A stretch of 64,000 nt of DNA, taken from positions 5,704,001-5,768,000 of the forward strand of contig OX463813.1 in NCBI GenBank assembly GCA_949825045.1. Direction: 5' to 3'. The notes beneath the pieces are model-generated. The model made no database searches and was not told the DNA's origin. It saw only the letters and a program-made list of their open reading frames with translations. The DNA comes from Argyresthia goedartella (lineage: Eukaryota > Arthropoda > Insecta > Lepidoptera > Argyresthiidae). The translations under genes and the position numbers were made by a program. Below, one piece after another: positions 33,326 through 44,700 of this stretch; position 1 is the first letter of the stretch; every line of letters begins with the position of its first letter.

Positions 33326-33520
33326 TTTTAAATTGCTCAAATGGCAGTTTCAAAATCTCCAGAGGTATCTTATTGTGGTTGTTTATAGGCCTCCTCATAA
33401 ACACGCCATTCAGAAAGGTCCTGTCTGCCTTTTGAATTCAATTGCTTAAGTATGATTTTAGTAAATCCAAGGCTTATTTCTAATTCCGTAATGATTTAAT
33501 TTCATTAAAAGCGTATTAAC

Positions 33521-33970
33521 TTATATGATCAACACAATCAAATGCCTTCGACAGATCGCAGCAAAAAAGTGCGATAGCATCCTGTGTGGCCTCCCATGCA
33601 AAATAAATATGAGATAGTAGTTGTCCGTAGTCGATTTACCCCTAGTGAAAGTGAAAGTATTGTTTGGCGTGGAGTTGTTTTGTACGGTTGAACTGTGAGA
33701 ACATTTGATTGAGTATAATCTTTCCAAATATTTTACTTAGTGCTGGAAGAACACATATTGGTCTGAAATTTGAAGGATCACCCTTGTCTCCCGACTTGAA
33801 AATAGGTACTGTTTTACTGTGTTTCATGAGGTCTGGGAAAGCTCCATCGTTAACATATTTATTTAATATATAAAAGCTAAGTGTGGGGCTATAACTGGAA
33901 TTACTGAACCAATGACTTTGACTGATATACCCCAAAGGTCTTCAGTATTTTTTAAGTTAAGTTTTGACAA
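33521..33970 (-). pseudogene. LINE-A RT fragment
   Basis: The codons read GAFPDLMKHSKTVPIFKSGD, KGDPSNFRPICVLPALSKIF and KIILNQMFSQFNRTKQLHAK, then after shifts GKSTTD, CDLSKAFDCVDH. This is the finger and start of palm of the RT, matching LINE-A at 55320-55660. The catalytic FADD box is absent through deletion. Confidence 0.8.
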
Positions 33971-34529
33971 TTTCCTGGGGTATAAATGATGCAATTTTAA
34001 ATGTACATTACTGACGCTGGTGTTGTTTTGTTAATAAACTCTGCTTTATATGCAAATGAATTTAGATGCTCTGTTGTGAATAAGGGTACATTGGTGAATA
34101 ATGTTTTGAAAGCTCGAGCAACGTCAACGTTGGATTTGACAACATCATCGCCTATCTTTGACTTTTGATACCCTGAGTACCGAAAATGCCGTTACAGGTT
34201 TTGATTTCTATTACCATGGCATAAATTTCAAAATTTCGACCCTTTAAAATGTCAAAGTTAATCATACTATTAGGCAGAAATCATTGTCCCTTGGTATAAC
34301 TTTGCCAGTTTCACGGTTTATTATTTGCCAAACTGTTTTCATTATATTATTTGAATATTGTATTTTTCTATAATGTGGAAGGTTTTTGCATTTCTACAAA
34401 GCAACTTGAAAGTTTTAGAATATTTATGACATACTGATGAAATTTTCGATCAAAGTTATAGGTTTTTTGTTCATAATTGTTCACAGCACAAAACAATAAA
34501 AGAGTGTGGGGCTTGTGCTAAATTTATTG

Positions 34530-35610
34530 GGCGCACTGGCATCGTATCGTGACCAAAATGCGGCGGCCAGTACCACGGTGCTTGTGTGGGTGTCTCAGCT
34601 AGAGCAGTTATTCCCAAGGACTGGGACTCCCCGATTGCCAGAGATTAAAACCAAGAGACAACCGCGCTGACACGCCCGTTAAAGGCCTGCTGGGTCAATC
34701 CTCCTCTTCGGCTCCGCCAGCCGCCGCTCCACTCGTCACCGACCGACCCGCTGCTGCCGCTCGGCCCGCCTCCGCTCAGACCGCCACCGCACTGCTTGCC
34801 TCCTCTGCTGACTCGCTAAGCGCGGACACGGCCGTGCCCTGCTCTCCTGCATCCTTCGACGGGGAGGACATGCCCGGTGCGCTTATTGAGATGAAACGGT
34901 TCATCGGAGTGGAATTCCACACCATCCGACAGGAGCTGAAGGAGTTTCGCGACGAGTTTCAGGACTTGAGAGCGCACCTGTCCGTGTTTGGCGAAAGGAT
35001 GGATCGTTTGGAGGGCCGCGTCGACGCTATTTAAAGGCAGGTCATAGATGGGGCGGCGTCAGCTGCTACCCGAGTCCTCGAAGAAGCCGTTGCGACTCTT
35101 CAAATGGAGCTGATCGACCGCAACCAAGAGCTTTTGTCGAACGACATCCAGGTGACGAACGTCCCGGAGGACCCCGGTGAGAGTGCGGCCGGCCTAGTCA
35201 CGCGGATCTGCGCAAAACTGGGCGTGGAGCTGGATGTGCGTGACGTGGTGTCGGTGTATCGTGCCGGGCGGACGCGCGAGGTGGCTCGGCCGTGGTCCAT
35301 CGTGCTGCGCCTGGCGCGCTGTGCCATCAAGGACGAGCTGCTGCCGCGCGCGCGCACACGCCGCGGCGCTACCACCGAAGGGCTGGGCCCCTCCGGCACG
35401 CCGCAGCGGTTCTATGTGAACGAGTGGCTGACTAACGCCAACCGACAGCTGTTCCAGCGGGCACGCGAGGCCGCGCGCACCACCACCTGGCGCTTTGTGT
35501 GGACCCGCGACGGCAGGATCGTCGCCCGCAGGTCTGAGCCGGCTCATCACGTGCGTCGGTTATCCGATCTGCACATTTTTTTGCCAGCCGAAGTGCAAAC
35601 AATTCTTTAA
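34530..35610 (+). pseudogene. LINE-E ORF1: PHD-like finger, coiled coil, baculovirus FP-type domain
   Basis: A Cys/His pattern CGACAKF...KCGGQYHGACVGVS, KDW and, after a one-base shift, PDCQR at 34535-34650 fits a PHD finger. An Ala/Pro-rich linker follows, then IEMKRFIGVEFHTIRQELKE, FRDEFQDLRAHLSVFGERMD, a coiled coil. From 35104 the domain reads NDIQVTNVPEDPGE, KLGVELDVRDVVSVYRAGR, RFYVNEWLTNANRQLFQRA and WRFVWTRDGRIVARR, the pattern of the FP protein family that many insect LINE ORF1s share; this is not a viral insertion. It likely packages the element's RNA. One TAA at 35032 and one or two shifts break the frame. The coding is strongly GC-rich compared with its surroundings. Confidence 0.75.
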
Positions 35611-35870
35611 TTGTTATTGTTTTTTTTTTGTAGTAAAGTCCTGCAATTAAATGTTTCTTTGTTGTTGTTTGCTTGTAACTCGTTTCTGATAAATTGTATA
35701 ATTGTAAAAAAATACCGTTTTTACCGTTTTGTTGTGGCCTATATGCTTATTTTGTCATTGTTATGTCTTGTTGCGGGAGTGGACCGATAAAAATGTCTCG
35801 TACCGTCGCGTGATTCAGCCTGGAAGCAATCATTTTATATAAATTTATCCGTTTAAAGCTTATGTATGTA

Positions 35871-37203
35871 CACAGTCAGGTCATAAGTTCTGTCACACAA
35901 TAAAAACTTTTCAATTTAGAACGCTGGCCACAAAAAAGTTTATTGAATTCGAATTTCCAATTTTTCATGAAAATAAAAATGTGTACTTTTTAGAATTTTC
36001 CTCATTTTTAAATATGGAGTGGACACGTCCACGGAGAAGACCGTGTCGCAGTTATTGCGTTGCATCGTTGCGGTTACGCGCCAATTCAGATTTTCGACTT
36101 ACTGAAAAATTTGAATATAACCAAAAGATTCGTTTATCGTACCATAAAACGATACAATGAAGACTCTAGTGTAGATGACAGGTCAAGAAGTGGTCGCCCT
36201 CGCTCTATTAGGACTCCAGCAGTGATAAAAGCTGTGAAGGCGCGAATCGCAAAGAAATCCCATACGTAAGCAGAAACTGTTGGCCCTTCAGATGGGGTTA
36301 AGAAGGACCGGTGAAAAGGGTGTTAAATGAAGTCTTAGGGCTTAGGGCATATAAAGAAATAGGGAATATAGGGAAGAAAAACAGGACATCGTTTGGACCC
36401 TCGTTTAATGGACCTGACACTGAAGAGATGCCGCGCTTTGTTGAAGCGGTACGCGGGAAAAAAGCATCGGGAAATTCTTTTTTCGGATGAAAAAATTTTC
36501 ATCGTGGAAGAGAGCTACAACAAACAAAATGTACGTAGGTGTACGCACACAGCAGTGAAGAAGCGAGCAACCATATTCCGTGTGTCCAACCAGGTCATTT
36601 TCCATCCTCGCTCATGGTTTGGTTGGGAGTCTCTTATTGGGGCTTAACTGAGGTACATTTTTGTGAGAAAGGCGTAAAAACGAATGCAGTTATGTATCAA
36701 AATACAGTCCTCAAGAACTTGGTGGAACCTGTTTCTCATACCATGTTTAATAACAGGCACTGGGTATTCCAACAAGATTCTGCGCCAGCTCATAGAGCGA
36801 AAAGCATACAAGACTGGCTGGCGGCGCGTGAAATCGACTTCATCCGGCACGAAGACTGGCCCTCCTCCAGTCCAGATTTGAGTCCCTTAGATTACAAGAT
36901 ATGGCAACACTTGGAGGAAAAAGCCTGCTCAAAGCCTCATCCTGATTTGGAGTCACTCAAGGCATCCTTGATTAAGGCAGCCGCCGATATTGACATGGAC
37001 CTCGTTCGTGCTGCGATAGACGACTGGCCGCGCAGAATAAAGGCCTGTATTCAAAATCGCGGGGGTCGTTTTGAATAAACTTTATTACCATAAGAATCTA
37101 TGTTTTATTAAGTTCATTTTGCTATATAAATGTTTACATAAATAATAAACATATCTAAATTATTTCATATTGCACATGTGACAGAACTTATGACCTGACT
37201 ATG
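35871..37203 (+). mobile_element. maT-family (DD37D) mariner, complete, 1,333 bp
   Basis: The ends CACAGTCAGGTCATAAGTTC and GAACTTATGACCTGACTATG are inverted over about 28 bp. The target TA is duplicated at 35869-35870 and 37204-37205. One transposase gene with frameshifts fills it. It lies in the ORF1-ORF2 spacer of LINE-E, so LINE-E was there first. Confidence 0.9.
36015..37078 (+). pseudogene. maT transposase (Tc1/mariner, DD37D), frameshifted
   Basis: The N-terminal helix-turn-helix is at VAVIALHRCGYAPIQIFDLL to FVYRTIKRYNE, then DRSRSGRPRS. A stop (36267) and shifts follow, then LKRYAGKKHREILFSDEKIF (first Asp), VWLGVSYWGLTEVHF, WVFQQDSAPAHRAKSIQDWL (second Asp) and WPSSSPDLSPLDYKIWQHLE (third Asp). 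I count 37 residues between the second and third Asp, the maT signature. The enzyme would excise and insert the element at TA. At least three frame breaks (about 36010-36050, 36267-36390, 36530-36630) make it inactive, while all three catalytic residues are still encoded. Confidence 0.85.
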
Positions 37204-37351
37204 TATATATATGTTATAGGTCTACACTATCACTCTTTATTTATCACTTTGTGCTGCACTTGCTATTTACTTTTATCTTCGTGAACTGAGTCACTTACCT
37301 GGATGCAGTCATTCATTTGCTATTGTTCTTTTAACTTTTTTGCTCGTTTTC

Positions 37352-40141
37352 ATGATGTCGCGGTTTAATAACTTAAAAGTTGGATTATTTAACGGGACAC
37401 GATGAGCTGATTGCGACTTTAACAGATACGAACGCAGACATTATTGCCTAAACGCATAAACGAGTCTTGGCTTCGGGCTGGAGAGGATGGACGTGCTCCC
37501 GCCGTGTCTAATGACCGACTACGGCACGTTCCCCGGCCGGTCGAAATATGTGGAGGTCGGGGTGGGGGCGTTGATTTCTTTCTGCTCAGGGGCATCCACG
37601 CGCGCACACTTACACATCCTCCCGCTGCGCTCGTAGAACAAATGTGGTTGAAAACAATAATTAACAGCAAACATTTAATCATTGGGACCCCAAATCGGCC
37701 ACCGCGGCTCGATGTTGACACTTTTTTTGATGCCATTACTGACTCAATAACTTCATTTATTAAATACGACCGACTGGTTTTTCTGGGTGACTTTAATATT
37801 ATATGGACAAGAACGACAGAAAACGATTGGCTTAACACAACATAGCGACCCGACTCACTTTACGGAACACAGCCAGACAACTTTAGACCTTATTTGCACC
37901 GACGCTCGTGTTGTGTCTGTGGACGTGCAGCATATCCCGGACTTAGGGAGGCATGCATTCATCACAACCGAGTTTGACATTAAAAACGGAAACCGACCCC
38001 TATAAGTATTACTTATAGACCACTGAAAGATATTGACCTAACTATATTTAACAATGACCTTGACGCCATAAACTGGGAACAAATTTATTTACTTAACGAC
38101 ATAAATGACATGGTTAGACTATTTAACTCACTGCTGCTAGGACTTTTTGACAGACACGCGCCGGGGAAGACGATAATGGTGAAGGAGGCACTTAAACCAT
38201 GGCTCACGAGCAACGAGGAACGAGGCTCAGACTCATTACAAACGAACCGGGAGCGATGTTCACAAGCGGTATTACCTCGACCTGAAGCACCTTGTGATGG
38301 AAGCCATTTATAGCGAGAAACGTGCCTTCTTCACGCATCATATCAATGACATTAGCGACTCGAAGACTCTCTGGAAAACCTTAAAGCGCACTGTTTTTCC
38401 AGATTCACAGACGCAGACTGACCTCCCGGCACAATTTGATGACCCTGAATTGATAAACCGTCATTTCCTTAATATTCCTGGGAAACAGGAAGTGACTTTA
38501 TCTGACTTAACTTTTTTTGAATTTAATAGACATAATGACAAAACTTTCACGCTTTCTCCTACTTCTGCTACTGCCGTCACAAAACTCATCACGTCAATAA
38601 AAACCACAGCAAAAGGACTCGACTCAATTGATATTGACATGATACTTCTGACATTACCGAGAACTACAGACGTACTGACTTACATTATTAATATGAGCAT
38701 TCTGACAATGACTTTCCCAGCTGACTGAAAAATCGGTCAGGTGACCCCGTTACGAATCCCACTGAAATGTCTCAACTGTGGCCTATAAGTATTCTTCCTT
38801 GTGCATCGAAGATAATAGAACGGGTAGTTTGCGAACAGCTGTCCGATTACCTGAAGAAAAACAGCATACTCCCTGAACTGCAAAGGTCGATCGACAGCTA
38901 CTGCGCTGCTCGATGTAGTCGATAACATCTTACAAGCTCGTGAAGCTGGTAAAAGTACCTTTTTAGTACTTTTAGATTTCTCCAGGGCCTTCGACTGCAT
39001 TAGCGTACCCCTACTATTATCCAAAATGTCTTATTACGGGTTTGATATCACTGCTACAAAATGGTTCAGTAGCTATTTGTCTGGCCGTGCGCAGGTAGTT
39101 GCATTGCGTATGGTAGATGGTAGTGCTCTGCGGTCCTCTGTTTGTCCTATGACAAGAGGAGAACCGCAGGGTTCGATACTCGGGCCTCTGCTCTTTATAC
39201 ACAGTATAGAGAGCTGCAAGTATCACCTGAACGCGGACGACGTGCAACTTTACTTTACTAGCGCGCCGTCAGACACATCTGCTGCCATAAAGGCCACAAA
39301 CAAGATAAATGCTGATCTAGACCGTATTTCCTCTTGGTCGGACAAGAGCTGTTTAGTTCTTAATCCTGGAAATTCGAAATATGTGGTTTTTGGGTCAAAA
39401 CATCAAATCCGTAATACCCTTGAAGCTCTGACTTCCGGGAATGTCGCCGTCATGGGCAAACCAATAGAACGGGTGGTAGAAGCAACCAACCTCAGCCTTT
39501 TAATGGATGGGAATTTGCGCTTAGAGAATCACATACTAAATGTTGTGAGTAACTGCTTCTATCGCCTTAAAGTTCTATATAATATACGAGATTACCTTAG
39601 TGTCGATTTGCGTGTTGACCTATGTGAATCACTTATATTATCTAGGTTAAACTATTGTGATGTCGTGAATGACGGGTGCATTACTGGTCGTTCCAAGAGG
39701 GTCATACAACGAGTGCAGAACGCATGTGCTCGTATTTGTTTCAGAGTCCCTCCCCGGTCCCACATCACTCCATACTTGAACGCCGCTAACTTGCTTAACA
39801 TGCTTGCACGCCGGAGCCTGCACTTGGCCACTCTGCTGTTCAGGGAGGTAAGACACAAAACCCCCACCTACCTTTTTAATAAACTGGTTTGGTCCAAAAG
39901 TGTGCGCAGGTTCAAGGCAATGGCCATTATACCTATGGGTATAATGTCCTTTGGTAGGCCAGAGGTAGTTTCAAGTTTGCGGCGTCTAAGTGCTGGAATG
40001 ATATCCCTCCTCCTATCCAAGGGGCGCTTAGCAGATACACCTTTAAGCGTATGCTTAAAGGCTATTTGTTGTCGCTCCAGAAATCATCCTAATCCCCAGA
40101 CTACAATAAATATGCCAATTGCATTTCTTTTTTTTATCTAG
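37352..40141 (+). pseudogene. LINE-E ORF2: APE endonuclease plus RT, many lesions
   Basis: ATG at 37352 starts MMSRFNNLKVGLFN, the usual beginning of an EEP endonuclease. After shifts come ESWLRAGEDG, a damaged PRLDVDTFFDAITD, LVFLGDFNI and, near 37960, the LGRHAFITTEF region. The basic linker is at 38110-38700 (FFTHHINDISDSKTLWKTLK). The RT has LLDFSRAFDCISVPLLLSKM, GEPQGSILGPLLF and ADDVQLYF (39236). The long C-terminus (open 39026-40141) includes RLNYCDVVNDGCITGR and RVQNACARICFRVPPRSHIT, typical of CR1-group RTs. Changes such as GEPQGS for GVPQGS and five or more shifts show long decay. Confidence 0.85.
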
Positions 40142-40810
40142 TTTTGTTTTTAATGTTTACGGTAAATATTATATTAATGAAGCTGCATCTAGGTAGTGTT
40201 TACTTTATTATCTCACTTTGTATTTATGTTTATTTCTCTTTCGCCTGTCCTAAAAATCTAGGTAGTTTATAGGTATATATTCCTTTAGTATGACGTTTCC
40301 ATGAGTCACCGACGGTGCTGGCTGAAAATCAGCGCTGTAGGTGTCTGACATCTCAGCATAATGCTGAGCCAGTGTCCGGTTCACTGCCGCAGAGACACAT
40401 TTGTTATCTGTTTTTTGTTTATTTTTTGTTCAATATGCGTGTCCTGTGTGTTTGTGAATAAATGTTTCTTTCCTTCTTTCATAAAGGTCATACAAGGTCT
40501 TTGTCTCTTCCGTACTGGCTCTGGCAGAATACTAGCGTTACAGATTCTTCTGTGACATTGCTGAGTCAGGGCCATTTCATTGTCGCGGTACACGTACCTA
40601 CGTATATGTCTACGTACCTAGGTATATGTGCCTACTTATATTATTATTGTGTATGAATTATTTTGTTGTGCAAATAGGTTTTACTCTCACAATCCACTTT
40701 CCTTTCCTATCTGGGTTTGCTGGTAGAAATCTCTTTTATAGAGATAAGCGCGCCTCTTGTACATATATCTTTCTTTGTATATCTCTGTATGTTTGTTTTT
40801 TGCAATAATG

Positions 40811-40896
40811 TATTCATTCATTCATTCATTCGTTCATTCATTCATTCATTCATTCATTCATTCATTCTTTCATTCATATATATATATATATATATA
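40811..40896. repeat. TTCA tail of LINE-E followed by TA repeat
   Basis: About 16 TTCA units, one with G and one with T changed, then about ten AT units. Confidence 0.9.
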
Positions 40897-41225
40897 AAAA
40901 TTAAAATAAAGCACATTTCTTTACACCCCGTGTATTTTCTTCGCGGCCTTGATTGGGCTAGGATAGGAATGGTCTTTTCATCACACTCGATTGGAAAATG
41001 TGTTAATGTATTACACGTAGTAAAGTATTTTTTAATTTGAAAACGTGGTTAAGATTTACGCAACTTTTTAGGTACAAAACTTATTTTCCATGATTTCCGT
41101 ACATTTCCGAGAGTTTGGAGGGACGCTAACGTAGGATCAAACCATTTTATAGTGATTTTCCACATAACTCGTGTGTTCAAACTTTGTTGGCATCACCTTC
41201 AAATGGCGACAACAGAGTTGGAATG
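40897..41225. other. No gene recognised
   Basis: AT-rich sequence downstream of LINE-E. No motif seen. Confidence 0.5.
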
Positions 41226-41600
41226 TATAAAAGTGGAGTAAATTACTAGAAAAATGAGTGGAAGTAGAATATAAGAATAGCCTAGCGAAATTTGAGAGGA
41301 TTCATTTGAATGGAGATTGTGACTTTGATTTGAGACAATCGTGGTCAATAATAAAATTTTACATGATAGAGTTTGCAAGAGAAGTATGTGGTGTGACCAA
41401 AAGGATGAAAGGATTATACAAGAATAAGTTGTCTGGTCGGATGATGAACTCAGAAAGGTAGTGGATGATAAGAAAAAGGCACGGTTGGATGTGTCAGCTA
41501 CTAAGGCGAACGTGAGAGTAAATGGAGGTAAAATAAACATAGAAGATGTATAAAGCGATTGAGAAATATAATCTTTTGCTACATGAAATGGGTAGGTGCC
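41226..41600 (+). pseudogene. LINE fragment: endonuclease-RT linker region
   Basis: Codons read WSIIKFYMIEFAREVCGVTK, RMKGLYKNKLS and, after shifts, WSDDELRKVVDDKKKARLDV, TKANVRVNG. The WxxxK...AREVCG and WWDD-like KKKA pattern is usual between endonuclease and RT in RTE-like LINEs. No RT motif survives. Family name not assigned. Confidence 0.5.
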
Positions 41601-42101
41601 ATAACGTGACCACCAAATGATGATGACTCCCTCCTGGGAAACCTAAATGTTGTGTAAATTGGTAGTTCTCACCTTGTTATATCCGAATGCTGAACTACCA
41701 AATGTGGGTTACTTGGTTACTATACGTGGCTTTGTCCGCTTCAACGCCACGTTTGATGATGCAGTAGGAAAGGTCCAATGCCAGCCGGACCTGAGCTACC
41801 AGCTTGATCGCCGGCGGAATCTGGGCAAAAATTGGGCTCCACCCACAACTACTTGGAAAAATTTGAGTGATGGTTGATGACGACGAAATTTAAGCGATGA
41901 ATGGATTGTTATTGTAACACTGATTTATTGACTTTAGGGCACGGTACAACTATGAAAAAATATAAATTATGTTGACAACTGAGACTTACAAATATGACAG
42001 ACCGACCGCGACGAAAGCTTTGATAGGCTTAATACGCATTATGCAGCCTGAAAGCTGCCGCTTCCACCGCTCAGCTATAAATTTCCAGGATCGACACGAA
42101 A

Positions 42102-42338
42102 ATGACCTGCGAGGACGTTGAACGTCACATCCTGGAAAAGCTGAAGAAGAATCCATCGGCTGGTCTCAAGGAGGCGAAGGTACAGATAGAGGTTTTGGAG
42201 TCAAAAAGACCCAAGGAGTTCCTCTCCTTCAAACTTCGTGTGCCGGCGGACCTCAAGACGATGTTCCTGGCCAAAGATTACTGGCCGGAGGGCATCGTTT
42301 ACCGACGCTACAGGAAGCGAGAACGAAGATTAAGATAA
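42102..42338 (+). pseudogene. LINE ORF1 C-terminal domain fragment
   Basis: An open frame of 78 codons reads MTCEDVERHILEKLKKNPSA, then KVQIEVLESKRPKEFLSFKL, RVPADLKTMFLAKDYWPEGI and VYRRYRKRERRL. The end (F-L-x-x-D-x-WPEGI-x-x-RR) parallels the end of LINE-C ORF1 (FDNDSLWPEDIFFRRYYIFR), so it is the C-terminal RNA-binding-like domain of a related LINE ORF1. The gene start is missing; the ATG is internal. Confidence 0.7.
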
Positions 42339-42434
42339 GATAATTTATTGGTAATTGTACATTACATGTCAAACAATAATCATTCGAAGACATTGTAAAA
42401 AATCAATAACCACAGTAGGTATGTATGTATCTGT

Positions 42435-42975
42435 ATTAGTTATGAGCGCCGCCGCCGCCGGCTTCCCCCCCCCGCGCCGCCGCCGTCGCCATACCCGGTC
42501 GGCGCGCCGACCAACCACTAAGTTAGGTTACTTACCTACGCCGAGCGTCCCACGCGCCGCGCGCACAAAAAGAAAATGGCGACAGCAGCGGTAGACGTAT
42601 CCAAAAAGAAACTCAGTGAGTTTTCATTGACAAACTGTCAATAAGTAAGTAAAATATCGAGTAAACACAGTTTTTGTTGGAACTATTTCGGACAGGCAGG
42701 TTTTTATTTTGAGCAAATATTGATTGTTTTTAATGCTATGCTATGTTACAAATGTTTATTATATATTAAAAACGATAATTCAAATGATATAATGGCATTT
42801 AATTTTTTCCCTCATACCAGTTCATTTCAAGGTCGCGCCGCCGACTACGCCGCCGCCGCCGAATCTTTTTAGTCGGCGCGCCGCCGCCGAATCTTTTTAG
42901 TCGGCGCGCCGCCGCCGAATCTTTTTAGTCGGCGCGCCGCCGCCGATGGTTCTGCTGTCGGCGCTCATATCTAAT
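42435..42975. mobile_element. 541-bp TIR element with GC-rich ends and 28-bp tandem repeats
   Basis: The left end ATTAGTTATGAGCGCCG mirrors the right end CGGCGCTCATATCTAAT (one mismatch). CTGT lies directly outside both ends (42431-42434, 42976-42979) and may be the target duplication. The ends are full of GCCGCC; the middle is AT-rich. GTCGGCGCGCCG recurs at 42498 and in each tandem unit at the right. No ORF. Confidence 0.65.
42861..42944. repeat. Three tandem 28-bp units
   Basis: The unit GAATCTTTTTAGTCGGCGCG plus CCGCCGCC repeats exactly with period 28 from 42861, 42889 and 42917. Confidence 0.95.
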
Positions 42976-43129
42976 CTGTAGGCATACATGTATGGTAAAA
43001 ATGACCACAGTAATTAATAAATCATATAATAAGTTAAAATTATCAAATAAATTCATAAGTTTCTAGTCAAACTTAGTACTGTCATCAAAAATAATAATAA
43101 TAATCAATTTCATTAAACTTATTCTATTT

Positions 43130-43325
43130 CTTCCTGTCAATGAATTGCGCCACTGTGTAGAAAGCTTGCCCGGTCAGCCATTTTTTGAGGTGACGTTTAA
43201 ATTCTGCCAGAGACTCCGCTCTCTTCACCTCATCCGGCAGATTATTGTATACCCCCGGGCCGCACACGTATACGGACTGTTCGCTCTTAGCCAGCTTAAA
43301 ATTAAAATCCCTAGCTAGGTTAGAT
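43130..43325 (-). pseudogene. LINE ORF2 C-terminal fragment
   Basis: On the - strand: LARDFNFKLAKSEQSVYVCG, PGVYNNLPDEVKRAESLAEF, KRHLKKWLTGQAFYTV and AQFIDRK then a stop. The YNNLPxxxR...FKxxLKxxL...FYxVxEF block is the standard end of CR1/Jockey-type RT proteins. Upstream coding is cut at 43325. Confidence 0.7.
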
Positions 43326-43435
43326 AATATTTTGTGTGTGTTTTTATAATAAATTATGTATCTCTAGTTGTAAGGTATTTATAGATATGGGTTTTTGTTG
43401 ACCTGAAATAAAGATTATTATTATTATTATTTAAT
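43326..43435 (+). mobile_element. Retroelement 3' end with AATAAA and ATT tail
   Basis: GACCTGAAATAAAGATTATT followed by further ATT units looks like a + strand retroelement end. Its upstream coding is not identifiable. Confidence 0.45.
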
Positions 43436-44285
43436 ATTCCAACACCATTAGATCTATGCAGCATGCAAGCAAAATCAATCGAAAAGGAGGCGTGACCAAA
43501 GAGTTTGAGGTCAGTGGCCGTAATAATCACAAAACAGAGGATAACGCGATTTGTAGATATACACCAAAATAACAAAATTGTAATTATTTGTTGTTGACAA
43601 GTGACAGTTCTTGTTAGTCGGTTTCGTCACAGTGTAGGTTTGCCTAATTCAATCACCATCAAAATTGCATATTTTTGAACTGGGAACATGCATGAAAAGA
43701 ATAACAACACCATGTCTCGTTAAGGACATATTATTACAAAGTATGAACTACTTTATTTTCTATATTTGGCTGTTGTCAATATCCAGAAATCCATGAGAAT
43801 TTGAGATGAATACTCCTCTTTGTTGCTGTTGACAATATTTATCAAGTTACCTCAGATGAATGGGACTCTTTACGTTACAAATATACATTGCCCTCTGCCA
43901 AAAAGTTTTACGTAAACTTCCCAATTCAAAATCGAACGCTTTCTCTTTCGTCTCTCGTGCTAAGCAGCTTGTTTCGTATCTATCTATCTCCTTACGAAAG
44001 ATAGGAATCTTTCGTAATACTTATGAATACACGTGTCCGCTCCAAACTCACGAAGAAGCACTGAGACTTCACGCCGCATGGCCAAGACCAGCGTTGCAAC
44101 CGTGAAGCAAAGGCAAAGCTGAACTGATGTAGGTCTCCAAGCGTGAGTTATAGCCTGACCCAGGAACGAAGGTAAGTGGAGCCCTCGTTTATCTTTGTTG
44201 GAAAAAAACCTAACGTCCATAATTTCGTTGAAATATTTTATCAGACTTGATGATTTTACACATTGTATCAGCAGAGTCAAATAAT
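43436..44285. other. No gene recognised
   Basis: Open frames of up to about 98 codons on either strand show no motif. Confidence 0.45.
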
Positions 44286-44289
44286 GATC

Positions 44290-44333
44290 ATAAAGATAAA
44301 GATAAAGATAAAGATAAAGATAAAGATAAAGAT
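44290..44333. repeat. AAAGAT hexamer microsatellite
   Basis: Seven perfect units followed by ATATTTTATTTGTGAATG, which looks like the reversed 3' end of a retroelement. The open frame across it gives a DKDKDK repeat and is not a gene. Confidence 0.85.
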
Positions 44334-44654
44334 ATTTTATTTGTGAATGTGGGCTTACGGATGATTAATAAATATTATGTATGTAAGTATATTGGTAAAT
44401 TAAACATAGGACTGCAAAGCTCAATTTTGCTAAAACAACCAGAAATTTTAAAACATCCCAAAATCGACATCATCCACCTTTTCCTTGTGTATTTTTCCTC
44501 CCCGCCCTGGATATTATAAGTTTTGTCGGAGTCCCACTTTGATTGACGAATCGCTCCCCATTTCATTGTTTGCGAGCCTCCTCAATACTTATACTTTTAC
44601 CGTTAATCTCAGAACAATTATAAGTGGGAACGCCTAATTCTAATTCTAAATCTA

Positions 44655-44700
44655 ATTGGGCAGAATCACATGACAAAGGTGTCATGTGATTCTGCCCAAT
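44655..44700. repeat. Hairpin with 21-bp perfect arms, 4-base loop
   Basis: ATTGGGCAGAATCACATGAC (start of left arm) pairs with GTCATGTGATTCTGCCCAAT. Confidence 0.95.

Larger units (their letters stand above)
32690..34485 (-). mobile_element. LINE-A fragment with internal deletion and expanded 3' region
   Basis: On the - strand the fragment runs from the endonuclease-RT linker (34485) through part of RT to the LINE-A 3' end at 32690. The part of RT after DLSKAFDCVDH is deleted (junction about 33385-33430). About 60 bp of unrelated sequence (ATTACCATGGCATAAATTTC) sits at 34175-34240. The 3' region is expanded to four units (32845-33325). Confidence 0.75.
34490..40876 (+). mobile_element. LINE-E, long CR1-group LINE split by a maT element
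   Basis: It contains ORF1 (PHD finger, coiled coil, FP-like domain), an inter-ORF spacer hit by maT, ORF2 (endonuclease, RT), a 3' UTR of about 670 bp and a tail of (TTCA)n at 40811-40876. A short-unit tail rather than poly-A is typical of CR1-group LINEs. The 5' end is cut within or just before the PHD finger. Total without maT is about 5 kb. Confidence 0.8.

Noticed and set aside
35194..35550. 118-codon - strand open frame in GC-rich DNA
   Set aside because: It is antisense to the FP-type ORF1 of LINE-E; GC-rich coding leaves few stops on the other strand.
35104..35610. Integrated baculovirus FP gene
   Set aside because: The FP-like domain sits behind a coiled coil and PHD-like finger and directly before a LINE ORF2; this is the LINE's own ORF1.
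37419..37838. Overlapping 133- and 139-codon frames on both strands
   Set aside because: The real content is the LINE-E endonuclease in shifted frames; the - strand frame is a shadow.
41647..41877. 77-codon open frame
   Set aside because: No family motif and no neighbouring coding evidence; it could be an old element or chance.
44247..44519. Open frame with DKDKDK repeat
   Set aside because: It is produced by the AAAGAT microsatellite.
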